Part shown: positions 1 to 8,451 of the stretch, in pieces
Layout of the letters: every line of letters starts with the position of its first letter
How positions within the stretch are numbered: the stretch's first letter is position 1
Source of the DNA: CAMEON01 sp045577755
Lineage (GTDB): Bacteria; Bacillota; Clostridia; Oscillospirales; CAG-272
Length of the DNA stretch: 14,828 bases
Reading direction: 5' to 3'
Assembly: GCA_045577755.1 (NCBI GenBank)
Contig: JAZNJA010000250.1
Location: forward strand, 1 to 14,828
The notes under the pieces: generated by a model
Seen by the model: only the letters and a program-made list of their open reading frames with translations
Database searches by the model: none
What the model was told of the DNA's origin: nothing
Program-made: the position numbers and the translations under genes

Positions 1-248
1 AGAACCTGGCCGAGAAGACCCACATCGCTCACAACCACGAGGAGTTCCTGGAGATCGCCGCCAACAAGCCCGGCTACATCAAGGCCATGTGGTGCGGTGA
101 GACCGCCTGCGAGGAGCAGATCAAGGACGAGACCGGCGGCGAGAAGTTCCGCTGCATCCCCTTCGGCGAGCACGAGATGCCCTCCGACGTCTGCGCCTGC
201 TGCGGCAAGCCCGCCAAGCACCTCGTTGTTTGGGGCCGTCAGTACTAA
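1..248 (+). CDS. proS: Proline--tRNA ligase, C-terminal fragment
   Basis: This is the last 81 codons of a prolyl-tRNA synthetase, which charges tRNA-Pro with proline in the cytoplasm. The 5' part lies outside the window; the reading frame starts at base 3 and ends at TAA 246-248. The visible part matches the C-terminal zinc-binding region of the archaeal/eukaryotic-type (type 3) ProS: cysteines at fragment residues 31, 36, 51, 64, 66 and 67, the segment CIPFGEHEMP, and the ending WGRQY with a terminal tyrosine, which is characteristic of that type. Bacterial-type ProS has no such C-terminal zinc domain. Many Clostridia carry the type 3 enzyme, so this is not by itself a sign of recent transfer. 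A terminator-like hairpin follows the stop codon directly. Identification rests on family recollection and a short fragment, but the match is distinctive. Confidence 0.88.
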   Translation, partial: NLAEKTHIAHNHEEFLEIAANKPGYIKAMWCGETACEEQIKDETGGEKFRCIPFGEHEMPSDVCACCGKPAKHLVVWGRQY

Positions 249-258
249 TTGAAATTGA

Positions 259-290
259 AAAAGGGAGGGCATTGCTCTCCCTTTTGATAA
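259..290 (+). terminator. Terminator hairpin after proS
   Basis: A perfect 9-bp stem (AAAAGGGAG at 259-267 with CTCCCTTTT at 277-285) and a 9-nt loop begin 10 bases after the proS stop. The T run is short (four Ts, within the stem), and the A run on the other side lets it work weakly in either direction. It fits an intrinsic terminator for proS. Confidence 0.7.
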
Positions 291-331
291 ATTGGGGTTT
301 AGCAGGATGTTAAATCGTGTTGACCCTTGGG

Positions 332-482
332 TATTGCCCTCTCACCCGCCTGCGGCGGGAGCTCCCCCAGAGGGGGAGCCTTTCATACGTGACCCAACAA
401 AAAACGTTCCCTGACAAAGATTTTCCACCATTCTAAGGCTCCCCCTTTGGGGGAGCTCCGCGAAGCGGTGAGAGGGCAAATA
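332..482. mobile_element. MITE-like element with long terminal inverted repeats
   Basis: Two arms of about 50 bases, 332-382 and 435-482, are imperfect reverse complements. Both outer ends read TTGCCCTCTCA inward, and both inner parts contain a GGGGGAGCC / GGCTCCCCC hairpin. The roughly 52-base centre has no gene. Each outer end is flanked by TA (332-333 and 481-482), as expected for insertion of an IS630/mariner-type non-autonomous element. Each arm also folds on itself (for example CTCCCCCAGAGGGGGAG at 362-378), so a transcript crossing it would be highly structured and might terminate. No transposase lies in the window. The element fills about half of the 303-base gap between proS and the SEDS gene. 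I see no convincing promoter in the remainder. Confidence 0.7.
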
Positions 483-551
483 ACGTGAGCAAGGCACGAA
501 CAAACAGCCCGCCAAACCCAAATTTGAAATTTCCCCGAAAGGAGTACCGCC

Positions 552-1682
552 ATGGTAGAAAAGATGAAAATATTTCTCGCCGACGCGGTACGCCGCGTGG
601 ACTGGGTGCTCCTTCTCTGCACCACGGTGCTGTCGGTCATCAGCCTGCTGACGGTCTACGGCGCGGTGGACAACTTCGGCATGAGCAAGCTGAAGATGCA
701 GTTCGCCATGACCGTGGCGGGCATCATCGTTACCTTTATTATCGCCAATCTGGATTACCACGTCATCCTGGACCGTCTGTGGCTCTTCATGCTGGCCTTC
801 TCCGTGGGACTGCTGGCTATCACCCTGGTGGCGGGCGACACCGGCGCGGGCGTGGAGACCGCCAACAAGAGCTGGCTCACCATCCCCATCATCGGCATCG
901 CCATCCAGCCCTCGGAATTCGTCAAGATCACCTTCATCTGCACCTTCGCCAAGCATCTGCACACGGTACAGTCCTCCATCAACCGCTTCCGCACCCTGGT
1001 GGGATTGGGCATCCACGCTCTGCTCATCGTGGGGCTGATCCTGGTCTCGGGTGACCTGGGCGTAGCCCTGGTCTATATGGCTCTCATCCTCATGATGCTC
1101 TTCTGCGCGGGGCTCCATTGGGGCTACTTCGCGGGGGCAGGCGGAGCCGTCGCTCTGGCCTTCCCCTTCCTGTGGGATCTGCTGGCGTCCTACCAGCAGG
1201 ACCGCATCGTGGTGGGCTTTAACCCCGAGCTGGACCCCAAGGACAAGGGCTGGCAGCCCCTCCTCTCCAAGCAGTGCATCGAAAACGGCGGTCTTCTGGG
1301 CGTGGGCTGGCAGAACGGCGGTGACTACGAGGAGCTGACTGCCTCCCATACCGACTTCATTCTGGCCACCGTTTGCGAGAAATTCGGGTTTTTCGGCGGT
1401 CTTCTGGTCATCGTCACCCTGGCCGCTCTGGTCATACGGATCCTCTGGATCGGGCGGCAGGCCAGCCACGACTACGGTATGCTCATCGCGGTAGGCGTAG
1501 CGGCGGTCATCATCGCACAGACCTTGGAGAACGTGGGTATGTGCCTGGCCATTCTCCCCGTGGTGGGCATCACCCTTCCCTTCCTCTCCTGCGGCGGCTC
1601 CTCTCTGCTGGCCACCTACATCCTGGTAGGCATGGTCCATTCGGTGAAAGCCCACAGACCCGCGCGGCGTATGTGGGAGTAA
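552..1682 (+). CDS. SEDS peptidoglycan glycosyltransferase (FtsW/RodA/SpoVE family)
   Basis: A 376-residue multipass membrane protein of the SEDS family, which polymerises lipid II into glycan strands together with a class B PBP during elongation, division or sporulation. Family signatures are IQPSEFVKI at residues 118-126, SGDLG at 166-170 (the family usually has PDLG), SHTDFI at 265-270 whose Asp268 corresponds to the conserved catalytic aspartate, and LPFLSCGGSS at 342-351 (usually SYGGSS, so Tyr is replaced by Cys). About ten hydrophobic segments are visible. ATG 552 is chosen because GAAAGGAG at 537-544 sits 7 bases upstream; an internal Met at codon 5 has no better site. Length fits RodA (about 370-400), but the ending motif is also SpoVE/FtsW-like, so I do not assign a symbol. 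No morphogene neighbours (mreBCD, mraY, murG) are present to decide the role. It converges on the operon at 1763-5917. Confidence 0.93.
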   Translation: MVEKMKIFLADAVRRVDWVLLLCTTVLSVISLLTVYGAVDNFGMSKLKMQFAMTVAGIIVTFIIANLDYHVILDRLWLFMLAFSVGLLAITLVAGDTGAGVETANKSWLTIPIIGIAIQPSEFVKITFICTFAKHLHTVQSSINRFRTLVGLGIHALLIVGLILVSGDLGVALVYMALILMMLFCAGLHWGYFAGAGGAVALAFPFLWDLLASYQQDRIVVGFNPELDPKDKGWQPLLSKQCIENGGLLGVGWQNGGDYEELTASHTDFILATVCEKFGFFGGLLVIVTLAALVIRILWIGRQASHDYGMLIAVGVAAVIIAQTLENVGMCLAILPVVGITLPFLSCGGSSLLATYILVGMVHSVKAHRPARRMWE

Positions 1683-1721
1683 GGCACAGCCTTTCCTTCC
1701 GTATCATACGGTCTATGTCAA

Positions 1722-1757
1722 AAGGCATCCTCCCTTTCGGGAAGATGCCTTTCTTAT
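1722..1757. terminator. Bidirectional terminator between convergent genes
   Basis: AAAGGCATC (1722-1730) pairs with GATGCCTTT (1745-1753). An inner CCC/GGG stem continues above a 2x2 internal loop (CT opposite AA). T-rich sequence follows on the plus strand, and A residues flank the other side. It lies between the SEDS stop (1682) and the dehydratase stop (1763), so it can end both converging transcripts. Confidence 0.8.
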
Positions 1758-1762
1758 TGCGT

Positions 1763-3829
1763 TCAAACGACGCCTGCGGGCTCCTTGATGGATTCGGAGG
1801 GCTTGTCCGCGCTGTTGGCCTCCTTCATCTCTCGGGTCTCGGCGGCCTTGCTGTTGACCTCCTCGGGATCGTGGAAGGTGGGAACCACCTGCTTCATGGC
1901 GGCCTTGATGGCAGGAGATGCCAGCTCTCCCTCGGCCTCCCTGACGGCGCGGTTCAGGATCGCCAGCTTCTCGTCGACCTCCTCGCGGGACAGGGGGGTA
2001 TCGGTCTCGATGAAGATGAGACTGTTGGAGGTCTTGGTCAGGTGATCCCGATCCATGAGCAGCTCCTCATAGAGCTTCTCGCCGGGGCGCAGACCGATCT
2101 CCACGATGTCGATGTCCTTATAGGGAACGTAGCCCATCATACGGATCATATTCTCGGCCAGATCCAGAATATGTACCTGCTTACCCATATCCAGAACGAA
2201 GAGCTCGCCGTCCTTAGCCATGGAGCCGGCCAGCATGACCAGGCGGCTGGCCTCGGGAATGGTCATGAAGTAGCGGATGATGCGCTTGTCGGTAATGGTC
2301 ACGGGACCGCCGCGGCGGATCTGCTCCTTGAAGAGGGGGATAACCGAGCCATTAGAGCCCAGGACGTTACCGAAGCGGACAGCGGTGAACTCGGTCTTGC
2401 TGTCACGGCGGCACTGCACCACCATCTCGCACATACGCTTGGAGGCGCCCATCACGTTGGTGGGGTTGACCGCCTTATCGGTGGAGATCAGCACGAAGCG
2501 CTCGGCACCGTACTTTTCGGCGGCGTTAGCCGCGTTGTAGGTACCCATGACGTTGTTTTTGATGGCCTCGCAGGAGCTGTGCTCCATCAGGGGCACGTGC
2601 TTATGGGCGGCGGCGTGGAAAACGATTTGAGGACGGTAGTGGTTGAAGATGCAATCCAGACGGATGGGATCCCGCACGGAGGCGATCTCCACGCAGAGAT
2701 CCAGACCGCTGCCGTACTTACGGCGAAGCTCCTGCTGGATGTCGTAGGCGTTGTTCTCGTAGATGTCCAGAATGATCAGACGCTTGGGACCGCACTCGGC
2801 CAGCTGACGGCACAGCTCCGAGCCGATGGATCCGCCGCCGCCCGTGACCAGCACTACCTTGCCGCTGAAGTAGCTCTTCAGTTCCTCGGCGTTGATCTTA
2901 TCCTCCAGGGATTCCCGTCCCAAAAGCTCCTCGATGCGGAACTCACGCACCACGCGCTGATTATTGACAGCGGGAGCGGCGTTGTCCGACATACTCTTGA
3001 TGGGGAAGTCATACAGCTTGACCTTATAGCCGGCCTCGCTGTAGAGGCGGACCAGACGGGCATTCTCAGAGGGGGAGAGGTTGGGAATGGCGACGAAGAC
3101 CTCTTGTACGGGCAGGCTCTTCAGAGTCGTAATGATGCGGTCATCCTCCCTGTACACGCGAAGATCCGCAATGCGCATGCCTGCCTTGTTCGGGTCGCGG
3201 TCAATGAAGCAAACGGGCTTGTAGTGGGACACGTGGGAGCTTCTCAGCTCCTCGGCCAGGTGCATACCCACCTGTCCCGCGCCGACGATGGCCACACCCA
3301 CCTTGTTCATGCCGCCGGGGGTATTGGAGGCCTGCTCACTCATATTGCGGTGCTGGTACCAGAGCTGGTAGGCGAATCGCAGAAGCAGGGTGCTCATGGC
3401 GAACAGGGCGATCACAAAGAAGACCTCCCAGAAGTTCAGATAGACCGAGCGGACACCCATACGAGCCAGGGCATAAGTGATCAGAAAGGCGACGGCACCC
3501 GAGCAAGCGTCTCCGGCCACCAGGGCGGTATAGGCGCGGACGTTGGGGTATCGCCAGACGTTATAGTACACCTGGGTAATCGCACGTCCCAGCATGACCA
3601 CACCGAGCAGGATGAGCAGATTGGGCCAGCGGGACAGGAGATTGACGTAAGCAACCTGAGCCGCCAGCGCGAGCAGGACGTTATCGATCACGTATGCCAG
3701 CACAAAGCAGATCACGTCGATCAGGATCAGGGCCGGACGGCGCATAAAGCCGGGATTCCGGCGATCCTTCGCGGCAGTCTGCTCCGCGGCTCCCTGATCG
3801 GGAACGCGGCGCTCTTTTTGGTTCTTCAT
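1763..3829 (-). CDS. Membrane-anchored UDP-sugar 4,6-dehydratase (CapD/PglF/EpsC family)
   Basis: A 688-residue protein of the large polysaccharide-biosynthesis SDR family, whose best-studied members convert UDP-GlcNAc to the 4-keto-6-deoxy sugar used for capsule, O-glycan or bacillosamine synthesis. Four N-terminal membrane segments (about 32-58, 66-85, 104-125, 131-150) are followed by a first Rossmann-like region with GAGQVG (183-188). The catalytic SDR domain has TGGGGSIGSE (329-338) for NAD(P) and STDKAVNP (449-456), whose TDK is the catalytic trio of PglF. At the classical Tyr position there is Met460 (MGASK), as is normal in membrane-bound members. RPGEKLYEEL (581-590) is also typical. 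A charged, probably disordered tail of about 40-50 residues extends the C-terminus beyond the usual 600-630. The start is supported by GGAGG upstream and an ATGA overlap with the previous gene, implying coupled translation. The exact substrate is inferred from the family. Confidence 0.9.
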   Translation of the reverse strand: MKNQKERRVPDQGAAEQTAAKDRRNPGFMRRPALILIDVICFVLAYVIDNVLLALAAQVAYVNLLSRWPNLLILLGVVMLGRAITQVYYNVWRYPNVRAYTALVAGDACSGAVAFLITYALARMGVRSVYLNFWEVFFVIALFAMSTLLLRFAYQLWYQHRNMSEQASNTPGGMNKVGVAIVGAGQVGMHLAEELRSSHVSHYKPVCFIDRDPNKAGMRIADLRVYREDDRIITTLKSLPVQEVFVAIPNLSPSENARLVRLYSEAGYKVKLYDFPIKSMSDNAAPAVNNQRVVREFRIEELLGRESLEDKINAEELKSYFSGKVVLVTGGGGSIGSELCRQLAECGPKRLIILDIYENNAYDIQQELRRKYGSGLDLCVEIASVRDPIRLDCIFNHYRPQIVFHAAAHKHVPLMEHSSCEAIKNNVMGTYNAANAAEKYGAERFVLISTDKAVNPTNVMGASKRMCEMVVQCRRDSKTEFTAVRFGNVLGSNGSVIPLFKEQIRRGGPVTITDKRIIRYFMTIPEASRLVMLAGSMAKDGELFVLDMGKQVHILDLAENMIRMMGYVPYKDIDIVEIGLRPGEKLYEELLMDRDHLTKTSNSLIFIETDTPLSREEVDEKLAILNRAVREAEGELASPAIKAAMKQVVPTFHDPEEVNSKAAETREMKEANSADKPSESIKEPAGVV

Positions 3830-4695
3830 GATATTTCCTCCAAGGATTCAATGTCGTAATTGCAAATAGGGGAGCGGGTGCCGTGCAGGCCGCGGGTATA
3901 GACGGCGGTGCAGAGCATGGTATAGGGAACGGTATGGGGGATCAGAGGGATCAGCACCGCGGCCAGGGTCACGGCAGCCCATCCGACCTGACTCAGGCGC
4001 AGAAGCAGAATGGGGATCAGGGGGCGGCGAAGACTGCGGAACAGGCGATAGGCGTCACCCAGGGTCAGATCCTCCCGAGTGAAGACGGTATAGCCGATCC
4101 CGGCCCGTTTTCCCGAGAGCAGCAGCATGGCCGCGCTCCACAGGAGGCAAGCCAGCACGGCCGCGCACCGCAAAAGCCCTCTGAGAAAGCCGGGATCCAG
4201 GTACGTAGTCACCAGCAGATCCAGAGCCCGATAGCCCACAACGGGCACCGCGAAGAGCAAGACTGTCCCAAGCAGTGCTTCTCCCAAAACGGCCAAAGTA
4301 CGGCCGTAGGAGCGAGGCGAGGAGAAGGGATAAAACAGTTCCCAAAGGGGAACGGGATCCCGGGGTGACGCGGTCATGCGGCAGGTCATCCGCCACACAG
4401 AGACCGCCAGAGGACAGACCAGGAGCAGGATCCCCAGCGCCAGCAAGGAATCCGCCGTGACGGTCAGCCACAGGGGCTCACCGAAGAGTAAATATCCGGC
4501 CAGATACAACCCCTGCAGGGCCAGGTACAGGCCAAGGGCCGCGACGGTCACAATGATCAGCGCATAGGTCAGGGTCAGACGGCGTGAGGCTCTTCCCTCC
4601 TGCCTGTCCAGGAGCTGTCTTGCCTCGGCGCGTACACGGCGGAGCTGCTCCCGCAGGTCTCCGTCGGATTGTATGTCGGTTTTGGCTATATTCAT
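3826..4695 (-). CDS. Multipass membrane protein of unknown function
   Basis: I do not recognise this 289-residue protein with certainty. An N-terminal cytoplasmic stretch of about 38 residues (charged, helical, with LREQLRRVRAEARQLLDRQE at 14-33) is followed by five or six membrane segments, at about 42-70, 79-100, 134-153, 172-195 and 226-256. The end has the order R-L-x-Q-V-G-W, a hydrophobic stretch, then PYTMLCTAVYTRGL (257-270). That pattern loosely recalls the DUF975 membrane family, but this is only a resemblance. ATG 4695 is preferred because AAAGGAAGGG stands just upstream. The frame stays open to 4788, but that extension would overlap the end of nagA. The gene begins 31 bases after the nagA stop and its TGA overlaps the ATG of the dehydratase gene, so it belongs to the same operon. 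Its job may be linked to envelope polysaccharide, by context only. Confidence 0.78.
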   Translation of the reverse strand: MNIAKTDIQSDGDLREQLRRVRAEARQLLDRQEGRASRRLTLTYALIIVTVAALGLYLALQGLYLAGYLLFGEPLWLTVTADSLLALGILLLVCPLAVSVWRMTCRMTASPRDPVPLWELFYPFSSPRSYGRTLAVLGEALLGTVLLFAVPVVGYRALDLLVTTYLDPGFLRGLLRCAAVLACLLWSAAMLLLSGKRAGIGYTVFTREDLTLGDAYRLFRSLRRPLIPILLLRLSQVGWAAVTLAAVLIPLIPHTVPYTMLCTAVYTRGLHGTRSPICNYDIESLEEIS

Positions 4696-4726
4696 AGACA
4701 GCCCTTCCTTTCCGTAGGATTCGGCG

Positions 4727-5917
4727 TTACGCCGGATCATGAGGGTCATGAGGATCATGCCAATGGCCACCGCACATGATACGGCCAATAGTCTTCTGAT
4801 TCTCCAGAACCAGCAGGTCAGCCCGCTTGCCCACCTCCAGGGAGCCGATCTCAGTCCCTAAGCCAATCTCCAGGGCAGGGGCCATGGTCGCGGCGTAGAC
4901 TGCGTCCTCAAAGGAGACGTGGGCGAAATCACACAGATTATGGACAGCCTCCCACATGGAGAGGGTACTGCCCGCGATGGCCCCGTCATGGGTGCGTGCC
5001 TTGCCGTCCTTGACGGTCACGGGATTGCCCGCGATGCGATACTCCCCGTCGGCGCAACCGGTGGCTTCCATAGAGTCGGTGATCAGCACCAGGCGGTCTC
5101 CCACCAGGCGGTGGATGAGATCCACCATGTGGGGGGCGATGTGAAAACCGTCGCAGATGGTCTCGCAGTAGGCGGTCTGAGACAGAAGCCCCGCCGCCAC
5201 GGCGCCGCCGTCCCTGTGGTGCAGAGGAGGCATGGCGTTAAAGGTATGGGTCAGGGCGGTGACTCCCTTTTCAATGAGGGCCGAGGCAGTAGCGTAATCG
5301 GCGTCGCTGTGGCCCAGGGCAACGGTGGCACCCATGGAGAGAGCCTTCTCCAGGAAGCGGCCGTCGGTATCCAGCTCCAGGGCGGCGGTCACATGGCGGG
5401 TGCCCTCCATACGGGACAGGAGCGCCTCCAGCTCCTCAGGGTCGGGGGGGAGGAGCAGGTCGGCGGCATGGGCACCGCGACGCTTGACGTTGAGGTAACG
5501 CCCCTCCAGGTGGATGCCCTCAATACAGGCTTGCCTGCCCTCCGAGAGGGCGGCCTCCCTGCGGAGGACGTTGATGCGGTCAATGGCGGCCTCCAGCTCC
5601 GCGGGGGGAGCGGACGCCAGGGTAGGCATGACGGTGGTCACGCCGCCGTCCAGGTAAGCCTCGGCCATGGCCGAAAGCCGGGCGGCATCGGCGGTACCGA
5701 AGTCGCCGCCCGCCCGTCCGTGGGTGTGAATGTCCACGAGGCCGGGAATGATCCTGCGGCCCTCCGCGTCGTACACAGGTACGCCGCCGGGGGCGCTCAG
5801 ACTGTCGCCGCGGGAAACAATGGCGATCCGTCCCTTCATGATCAGCATGGAGCCGTTGATAAAATCACGGGTCTTGGATTGATATAGATTCGCGTTGCGA
5901 ATGAGACAGCTGCCCAT
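4727..5917 (-). CDS. nagA: N-acetylglucosamine-6-phosphate deacetylase
   Basis: NagA removes acetate from GlcNAc-6-phosphate, giving glucosamine-6-phosphate for glycolysis or cell-wall precursor recycling. The 396-residue length is normal. Amidohydrolase features are in order: PGLVDIHTHG (58-67) with metal ligands His64 and His66, Glu138 in GIHLEG (134-139), His203 in LGHSDA (201-206), His224 in THTFNAM (223-229), DGFH (256-259), and catalytic Asp281 in TDSMEATG (280-287). After Glu138 the usual GPF reads GRY (139-141), an uncommon substitution at the substrate loop. The C-terminus ends in three HDP repeats (387-395). ATG 5917 is chosen for its AAAGGAG at normal spacing; the frame is open for 54 more codons upstream, but that region has no ribosome site and looks like leader. 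This is the first gene of the operon; nagB is not in the window. Confidence 0.93.
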   Translation of the reverse strand: MGSCLIRNANLYQSKTRDFINGSMLIMKGRIAIVSRGDSLSAPGGVPVYDAEGRRIIPGLVDIHTHGRAGGDFGTADAARLSAMAEAYLDGGVTTVMPTLASAPPAELEAAIDRINVLRREAALSEGRQACIEGIHLEGRYLNVKRRGAHAADLLLPPDPEELEALLSRMEGTRHVTAALELDTDGRFLEKALSMGATVALGHSDADYATASALIEKGVTALTHTFNAMPPLHHRDGGAVAAGLLSQTAYCETICDGFHIAPHMVDLIHRLVGDRLVLITDSMEATGCADGEYRIAGNPVTVKDGKARTHDGAIAGSTLSMWEAVHNLCDFAHVSFEDAVYAATMAPALEIGLGTEIGSLEVGKRADLLVLENQKTIGRIMCGGHWHDPHDPHDPA

Positions 5918-6083
5918 ACGAACACTCCTTTCCAAACGGTAAGCGAGAGGTCGCGCAAGGACACGGAGGGTGTTCCGCCCGCGCCTGTAAAGAGCCCGGC
6001 AGCGTGGCGGATCCCGATCACGGGTCCTCAAAAGCCTGCGCGATCCCAAAAGGGCATAGATATAGATGATACAATACATCTAT
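5918..6083 (-). promoter_or_regulatory. 5' leader of the nagA operon
   Basis: About 165 bases separate the predicted transcription start (near 6083) from the nagA ATG. The leader is GC-rich and open in the nagA frame, but it has no ribosome site before 5917. A short hairpin (CCCG at 6013-6016 with CGGG at 6021-6024) is visible. I recognise no riboswitch. Confidence 0.4.
6062..6083. promoter_or_regulatory. Inverted repeat at the nagA transcription start, likely operator
   Basis: ATAGATG (6062-6068) and CATCTAT (6077-6083) are perfect 7-bp inverted arms around an 8-base centre. They cover about +1 to +22 of the predicted transcript. A dyad in this place fits repressor binding. It does not match the GntR-type NagR/DasR consensus I know (TGGTCTAGACCA), so the regulator is unknown. 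Confidence 0.5.
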
Positions 6084-6089
6084 TCTAAT

Positions 6090-6118
6090 ATTATAGCAAA
6101 TATCTTCACGTTTTGCAA
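6090..6118 (-). promoter_or_regulatory. Sigma-A promoter of the nagA operon
   Basis: On the minus strand TTGCAA (6113-6118) and a perfect TATAAT (6090-6095) are separated by exactly 17 bases. Transcription would start near 6083. No other good promoter was seen upstream of the three-gene operon. The gap 5918-6269 between nagA and typA therefore holds the leader, this operator and promoter, an AT-rich stretch, and the typA terminator. Confidence 0.8.
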
Positions 6119-6221
6119 GAGCTTTTTCGAAAAATTCTAAGTAAGCAGGGTTTTTCTTTCAGAAACTTCCCCCATTTTCGTAAAAAACCGCCTGTTTCCC
6201 CAAAAATCTCCCGATTTTGCG

Positions 6222-6260
6222 GAAAAGCAAAAGGCACCGCCCCTAAAGAGGAGCGGTGTC
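6222..6260 (-). terminator. typA terminator
   Basis: On the minus strand GACACCGC (6253-6260) pairs with GCGGTGCC (6233-6240, one mismatch-type pair near the base). The stem continues through CC/GG pairs and is followed by TTTTGCTTTT. It starts 10 bases after the typA stop codon. Confidence 0.8.
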
Positions 6261-6269
6261 GGGACCGGA

Positions 6270-8114
<1,845 letters not shown>

Positions 8115-8130
8115 TTGCTTATCCTTCTTT

Positions 8131-8149
8131 CTTGGGGCTCTGCCCCAAG
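8131..8149 (-). promoter_or_regulatory. Leader hairpin 2 directly before the typA ribosome site
   Basis: CTTGGGGC (8131-8138) and GCCCCAAG (8142-8149) form a perfect 8-bp stem with a 3-base loop. In the typA transcript it ends only a few bases before the GAAGGA ribosome site, so it could affect initiation. It is visible directly; its function is inference. Confidence 0.55.
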
Positions 8150-8154
8150 CCCCG

Positions 8155-8186
8155 GTCAAGGAGCTTTTTGAAAAAAGCTCCTTGAC
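8155..8186. repeat. Long perfect palindrome in the typA leader
   Basis: Arms 8155-8168 and 8173-8186 are perfect 14-bp reverse complements (outer sequence GTCAAGGAGC), with one more A-T pair possible inside, leaving a 2- to 4-base loop. Because both arms carry T/A runs at the tip rather than after the stem, it is not a standard terminator in either direction. I recall similar GGAGCTTTTTTC-type palindromes dispersed between genes in Clostridia, so it may be a REP-like repeat. It lies in the transcribed typA leader. Confidence 0.55.
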
Positions 8187-8264
8187 AATCCTCAAAAACT
8201 TTCATGCAAAGATTTTGATTCGACTTGGGAAAGCTGCGCCCGATATTTCATTTTGCCATCTTAT

Positions 8265-8295
8265 ATTATATCACAAAAACGGGTATTTTGAAAAG
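8265..8295 (-). promoter_or_regulatory. typA promoter (extended -10)
   Basis: On the minus strand TGATATAAT (8265-8273) gives a perfect -10 with the TGn extension. The -35 region at the usual distance (TTTCAA) is weak, which an extended -10 can compensate. The transcript would start near 8258 and carry a leader of about 145 bases containing both hairpins. Confidence 0.65.
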
Positions 8296-8344
8296 ATTGA
8301 AAAAAACGATATTCAACAAATGTTGGGGGGTGTTTTTGTGGATG

Positions 8345-8374
8345 TTGACAAAATTGATGTGGGGCAAGAAAAAT
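8345..8374 (+). promoter_or_regulatory. Possible promoter of the 8452-10864 unit
   Basis: TTGACA (8345-8350) is a perfect -35 hexamer, but the best -10 at 18 bases is only AAAAAT (8369-8374). A separate TATAGT at 8412-8417 has no good -35. An ECF-type promoter recognised by the unit's own sigma factor is possible, but I could not define one. The 8115-8451 gap otherwise holds the typA leader and promoter. Confidence 0.25.
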
Positions 8375-8451
8375 TTACGGGTGGGTGTAAGATTTGGACA
8401 TAGAAAAGCGGTATAGTAGATGCAGGCGTGGCCTGTGGAAAGGATGCCGCC

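Noticed and set aside
249..551. Promoter for the SEDS gene
   Set aside because: TTGACC at 320-325 has no -10 at a suitable distance, and nothing after the MITE resembles a promoter. Read-through from proS or a promoter within the element remains possible.
342..1655. Long open frame on the minus strand opposite the SEDS gene (437 codons)
   Set aside because: It is the mirror of a GC-rich coding region. The product has low-complexity His/Gln/Gly/Asp composition, no recognisable motif and no ribosome site, while the opposite strand encodes a clear SEDS protein.
1373..3859. 828-codon plus-strand open frame opposite the dehydratase
   Set aside because: It runs out of frame through the end of the SEDS gene and a terminator and then antisense to the dehydratase. 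The sequence is His/Gly/Asp-rich with no family features.
5918..6079. N-terminal extension of NagA by 54 codons, or a leader peptide starting at 6079
   Set aside because: The extension starts about 4 bases after the predicted transcription start with no ribosome site, is Arg-rich with no NagA counterpart, and a good AAAGGAG precedes ATG 5917.
8115..8195. N-terminal extension of TypA from an ATG at 8195
   Set aside because: It translates the two leader hairpins, lacks a ribosome site, and TypA proteins normally start at the RNDLRNVAIIAH block supported by the GTG at 8114.
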